Both the position numbers and the translations under genes were made by a program. Shown piece by piece: positions 62,210 through 64,000 of a stretch of 64,000 nt of DNA. Source of the DNA: Ryuthela nishihirai (taxonomy: Eukaryota > Arthropoda > Arachnida > Araneae > Heptathelidae). Position 1 is the stretch's first letter, and every line of letters starts with the position of its first letter. Below the pieces are notes generated by a model that worked only from the letters and a program-made list of their open reading frames with translations, made no database searches and was not told the DNA's origin. The stretch is taken from positions 21,415,801 through 21,479,800 of the forward strand of contig JAWZYU010000019.1 in assembly GCA_038380435.1 (NCBI GenBank). Reading direction: 5' to 3'.

Positions 62210-62930
62210 TTTGTTCTTTGTCGTTAAAAATGCCTATCTTCAGAAACTTTCAATTGGTATATAGCTCAAAAAACACCGACCACATTTCTCTTTCCCCCTT
62301 GTTTTTGTGATGAGGGAATAAGGGTCGTGTTTTAGGTAAGACATGATATTGGAGACGTCAGAAACTTTAATTTGGGATATGACTCGTTGAAGTCAAGACC
62401 CCCGAGAAAAATTTCCGTCCCTGTTTTTTTTAGGGGGGGGGGGGGAGGTGGAGGAGAATGATGGATGACATAATTCAAAATAGTCTACGAAGATCCTCAT
62501 ATGAGCTTTCATTTGACACCTCGACTCGTAACTGTAGGTCCTCGATTTCGGAAGGTAATAATAGAACAACTTTCACATTTCATAATTTTTTTTTTGGGGG
62601 GGGGGGAGGGGGCAAGGAGATATGTTTGTACTACTGCCCACGACACTCCAGCGTCACAAAGCTTTCATTTCACATACAACACGCTAGTTTGGCCTCGTGT
62701 TCGGAAGATGTAACAGAAAAATCCTTCACATACATATTTCATTCTTTTTTAGGGAGGAAGAAAGCATATGGGATAAATCCTTTATAGTGTATGACACTCC
62801 CCGAGTCACAAACTTTCATTTGGCCCATAAATCATTAAGTTTTCCCGTCGCTTTCGAAAGATATGGCGGAATAGCTCTTTTGACAAATCTCAAAATGACA
62901 AACCGACAAACCTACAAATGTCAAAGCGAA
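62210..62930. repeat. Degenerate ~115-bp tandem repeats with poly-G blocks
   Basis: The order [AACTTTCATTTG..CAC / CTCGTAACTG or similar / TTCGGAAGAT / AAAATTTC.. / TTTTTTAGGGGGG] recurs about five times, including CACAAAGCTTTCATTTCACA and CACAAACTTTCATTTGGCCC. Open frames of 70-110 codons here come from the repeat. Confidence 0.6.
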
Positions 62931-64000
62931 AAGCAATGAGAAGCTAGGTAATAAAAACTGATTCTCTCTGATTCTTTCTCTTAACCTTTAGAGGGAATCA
63001 CCCTTACCCCCCCCCCCTCCCTCAATTGGGCCTACCTCTGATGTGTACCAATGGGAAGAGTGAAAAGCCTGGAGAGTGGAAAATGATGGATGATATTGGT
63101 GAAGAAATCGAAACAAAGAGAAGAAAAGATGAAAGCGAAATGTGTGATGAACATAGGAGACTGGTTTTAGGGATCCTAGAGAAAAGACGTGATTCGATGT
63201 CGCTATGTGCTCGTTTAAAGGAAAGCGATACCCAGAGGGCATTTAGGATGTGACGTAGGCTTGCAAAGAAGCTGAGTTCTAGAAGTTATAGGTAGAGCCT
63301 TGATCGGATAGCAAAAGTCCTATCCACATGAACAAAACTTGATCAGCATCCGCGTATATTGTCTACTTAATAACCGTCGAGATTTTGTAAATGCTTGAGG
63401 TCTGATGTATGTCTGCGAGTAAAAGTAATCAGTCTAATGGTTTATTAATAACTAATTAATATCTGAAAATATATACTATGTTAAAAAAACTGTATTTCGG
63501 AAAAATATGTGTCATTAAATATTAGGTAAAGTGTATTAAAAATCTAATATTGTAAATTTTTTAGAATTTTGCTCTTTTAAGTGCAGTTGCCGGCGAGTAT
63601 GGGAAAACTAATTTTTATTACCAAGTAGTAACACTCCTCTACAATTCACTATACTATTATAAACTTCGAGATCTTCACTACTCAAATGTTCATAGATTAA
63701 ATTCCAGTTTTCTGTGTTTACTGGTGGAGAAGATCAACCAGCAGGAATGTTTTTTTCACTCCAGTAATTTTTTTATTTCACTCCAATAATTTTTTATTTC
63801 ACTCCAGTAATTTTTTTTGAACTTATATTCTGCTTTGTCAGAAAAAAGATCGTTTCTTTGAAATAGGATAAGTTATTTTTAGTTATATTGTTTTATTGCA
63901 ATACATCTTTTTCCTTTTAAAGTCAGTATCATAAATGAATTTTCAAATCAGAAATCAAATTTTTCCATTTTTCTCAAGTAGTTTTTTTTTTACTCATGTC
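62931..64000. other. Unannotated DNA
   Basis: A 75-codon frame at 63026-63253 is rich in Glu, Lys and Arg (DIGEEIETKRRKDESEM) but has no recognised domain and no splice context that I trust. Near 63760-63815, TTTTTTATTTCACTCCARTAA is repeated three times. Confidence 0.3.

Noticed and set aside
63026..63253. 75-codon Glu/Lys-rich frame as an exon
   Set aside because: Low complexity, no recognisable domain, and no convincing acceptor/donor pair. It may be real but I cannot support it.

Overview
This is an A+T-rich, intron-rich eukaryotic window. I read it as one large single-copy gene stretched over about 40 kb and packed with transposable elements. The organism is most likely an arthropod, possibly a chelicerate. 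That is an inference from the mix of Tc1/mariner, pogo/Tigger and hAT elements, tRNA-derived SINEs and non-LTR retrotransposons. Nothing bacterial is present: there are no operons, CRISPR arrays or intact rRNA genes.

Host gene. The minus strand carries a class 3 (ALDH3, fatty-aldehyde-dehydrogenase-like) aldehyde dehydrogenase. Nine exons run from 51125 down to 10787 with canonical AG/GT borders and matching phases. They carry the NAD-binding Asn and Lys motifs, the catalytic Glu (ELGGKSP) and Cys (GQTCVAP) motifs, and a C-terminal hydrophobic anchor. The start codon and one short exon before 51125 were not found. An ALDH3 N-terminal exon with good splice sites lies at 48632-48722, but on the plus strand, inside the intron between the second and third recognised exons. 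This is the oddest host-gene feature here.

Layout. 28-1251: decayed Tc1 element. 1544-5866: hAT element with a perfect 8-bp target duplication, itself hosting at 1674-3621 a retroelement that encodes only a gag-like zinc-knuckle protein and has its own 14-bp target duplication. 6200-18100: introns and 3' end of ALDH3 with many SINEs and MITEs. 18390-32530: mariner relics, a pogo/Tigger element and more MITEs around ALDH3 exons. 34145-35330: second Tc1 copy. 35990-39645 and 42076-44620: two endonuclease/reverse-transcriptase retroelements, the first broken by a MITE. 45930-48150: another Tc1 relic split by a hAT-type MITE filled with short repeats. 48196-51125: inverted exon and first ALDH3 exons. 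52040-53195: about 30 copies of a 38-bp minisatellite just upstream. 53650-64000: SINEs, a CR1/jockey-like reverse transcriptase end, a long palindromic MITE, a relic of a multicopy unknown protein family, and degenerate tandem repeats.

Two SINE families dominate. SINE-1 is about 390 bp, has a tRNA-like head and a (CAACC)n-like tail, and is present in about 20 full or partial copies. SINE-2 is about 210 bp, has a Leu/Ser-tRNA-like head, and is present in about 5-6 copies. Several SINE-1 copies have 12-13-bp target duplications. Most open reading frames of 60-160 codons in this window are antisense readings of these SINEs or of simple repeats and are not genes.
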